Of a stretch of DNA of 64,000 nt, positions 62,970 through 64,000 are shown piece after piece. The stretch spans positions 579,501 through 643,500 of the forward strand of contig JADKDE010000001.1 of NCBI GenBank assembly GCA_016718505.1, given 5' to 3'. The position numbers were made by a program, and so were the translations under genes. Under the pieces are notes generated by a model. That model ran no database searches and was not told where the DNA came from. It saw nothing but the letters and a program-made list of their open reading frames with translations. Numbering within the stretch: position 1 is the stretch's first letter; each line of letters begins with the position of its first letter. This stretch comes from Saprospiraceae bacterium. Its GTDB lineage: Bacteria; Bacteroidota; Bacteroidia; Chitinophagales; Saprospiraceae.

Positions 62970-64000
62970 ATGTCTATTTTAATAAAAATAACAGATAAGA
63001 TTGTAGAAACGCCAAGTACTAGCTCATTTAGATTTGAGGCAATCGAAGGCGAATTCAAATATCAAGAAGGACAATTTATCACATTAGAAATACCGATTGG
63101 CAAATCCATCTACAAAAGGTCTTATTCATTGAGCTCTTGCAATCTGGATGACTTTACCCAATTTACGGTTAAGCGGGTTGAAGATGGCCTGGTTTCAAAT
63201 TTCTTGATGGATAAAGTCGATATCGGTTCAATTTTTAAAATTTTACCACCCCAGGGGTCTTTTACCTTGCCCAAGGAAACCCAATATTATCATTATGGAT
63301 TCATCGCTGCTGGCAGTGGAATCACGCCCATTTTTAGTATCATCAGATCACTGTTAGAAACCCAACCGCTGTGCACCGTTTATTTGCTGTATTCGGTCAA
63401 TTCTCCCGAAGAAACCATTTTTTTTGATAAAATATCGAGTTTAGTAAACGAATATAGAGGCCAGTTTTATTTGGATATTGCACTTACAAAAGGTAATACC
63501 AGCGGCAATAGCTTTTTGGGTAGTTTTTTGAAAAAAGGCGATCCGCAATTCCAAAAATATGTTTTCGCTTCAAAAAGAATAAATTTCGACACGCTAAAGC
63601 AGTGGATTGAATACCGTGAAATATCCATAAAAGAATCAGAATTTTATATTTGTGGCCCAGAGGGTTTGATGGACCAAGGACTTTCTTTTTTGAAGATGGA
63701 AGGCATACCGGATGAAAATACGCATTTTGAATACTTTAATACCACTGTTTCTGACATCGATGAAAATGCTGAAAAAAGTCAAGTTACAGTTATATTTGAA
63801 GGGCAAACCATAGAGACCTCTTTAGAGCGAAATGTGAATGTGTTGGATAAAATGTTGGATCTAGGCTATGATATGCCGTACAGCTGTAAAAATGGGGCTT
63901 GTTCGACCTGTATTGCCAAATTATTGTCTGGTGAAGTAAAGATGAAGGTCAGTCATGGGCTGGATCCTGATGAAATAAACCAAGGATATATTCTCACCTG
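62970..64000 (+). CDS. PaaE-like ferredoxin-NAD(P)H reductase with C-terminal 2Fe-2S domain (runs off window)
   Basis: At least 343 residues from the ATG at 62970, open to the edge. Visible: flavin-binding RSYSLSS (about 53-59), the NAD(P)H-binding AAGSGITPIFSI and the late CGPEGLMDQ, then a plant-type 2Fe-2S domain with CKNGACSTC in PYSCKNGACSTCIAKLLSGEV. The order flavin-NAD-2Fe2S matches PaaE, the reductase of phenylacetyl-CoA epoxidase, and related ring-hydroxylase reductases. The paaABCD genes are not in the window, so the oxygenase partner is unknown. Only the extreme C-terminus, with the likely fourth Fe-S cysteine, is missing. Confidence 0.88.
   Translation, partial: MSILIKITDKIVETPSTSSFRFEAIEGEFKYQEGQFITLEIPIGKSIYKRSYSLSSCNLDDFTQFTVKRVEDGLVSNFLMDKVDIGSIFKILPPQGSFTLPKETQYYHYGFIAAGSGITPIFSIIRSLLETQPLCTVYLLYSVNSPEETIFFDKISSLVNEYRGQFYLDIALTKGNTSGNSFLGSFLKKGDPQFQKYVFASKRINFDTLKQWIEYREISIKESEFYICGPEGLMDQGLSFLKMEGIPDENTHFEYFNTTVSDIDENAEKSQVTVIFEGQTIETSLERNVNVLDKMLDLGYDMPYSCKNGACSTCIAKLLSGEVKMKVSHGLDPDEINQGYILT

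Overview
The window looks like the chromosome of an AT-rich member of the Bacteroidota, most likely Saprospiria-like. The case rests on a type IX secretion (T9SS) gene, sprA, lying directly downstream of ruvA; four large secreted proteins that end in T9SS sorting domains; promoter -7 elements of the form TAnnTTTG; DUF4293, DUF5686 and DUF3109 family genes; and a HYR/dockerin/cohesin-like surface protein. The class-level guess is inference. No plasmid, phage or transposase genes are visible.

Layout. 0-5.5 kb: the N-terminal two thirds of sprA and ruvA (minus strand), divergent from lepA. 5.8-14.3 kb: lepA, a translationally coupled small gene, and two large outer-membrane proteins meeting tail to tail. 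14.3-17.8 kb: pheS, a DUF4293 membrane protein, uvrB. 17.9-25.2 kb: a frameshifted LRR/SprB-repeat T9SS protein, then a polysaccharide ligase and chain-length pair. 25.3-32.5 kb: comM, an MscS channel, a frameshifted DUF3109 gene, a Dna2-like nuclease-helicase and a ParE/RelE toxin-antitoxin pair. 32.5-40.2 kb: an SRPBCC protein, adenine deaminase, a GCS2-CBS fusion, a beta-propeller T9SS protein and a LytTR response regulator with a probable autoregulatory direct repeat. 40.9-46.7 kb: a 1491-residue surface protein and a small accessory patch (PIN toxin with an overlapping small partner, a tRNA-like fold) bracketed by two copies of a GC-rich repeat. 46.7-51.3 kb: sdhCAB (sdhA has an in-frame TGA), a coupled FkbM-like methyltransferase and initiator tRNA. 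51.4-57 kb: an M14 carboxypeptidase, omega-amidase-like nitrilase, ornithine aminotransferase, rpmF and DUF177. 57.4-64 kb: a lipoprotein cytochrome c, a membrane TPR-like protein, an EamA transporter, a BioD-like/DRTGG protein, a DPP-IV-type peptidase, an ABM monooxygenase and a PaaE-like reductase cut by the window edge.

The most unusual signals are as follows. (1) Five GC-rich, hairpin-forming intergenic elements share a conserved core and a GGG-n-GCCC-TAAAA end. All lie in the same orientation, and one sits inside the sdh operon. (2) A 20-bp-spaced direct repeat upstream of the LytTR regulator matches LytTR-type binding sites. (3) Three conserved genes (LRR-T9SS, DUF3109, sdhA) are each broken by a single lesion; this points either to consensus errors or to real decay or recoding. 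(4) An outer-membrane protein has a signal peptide encoded in frame with no ATG, GTG or TTG start.
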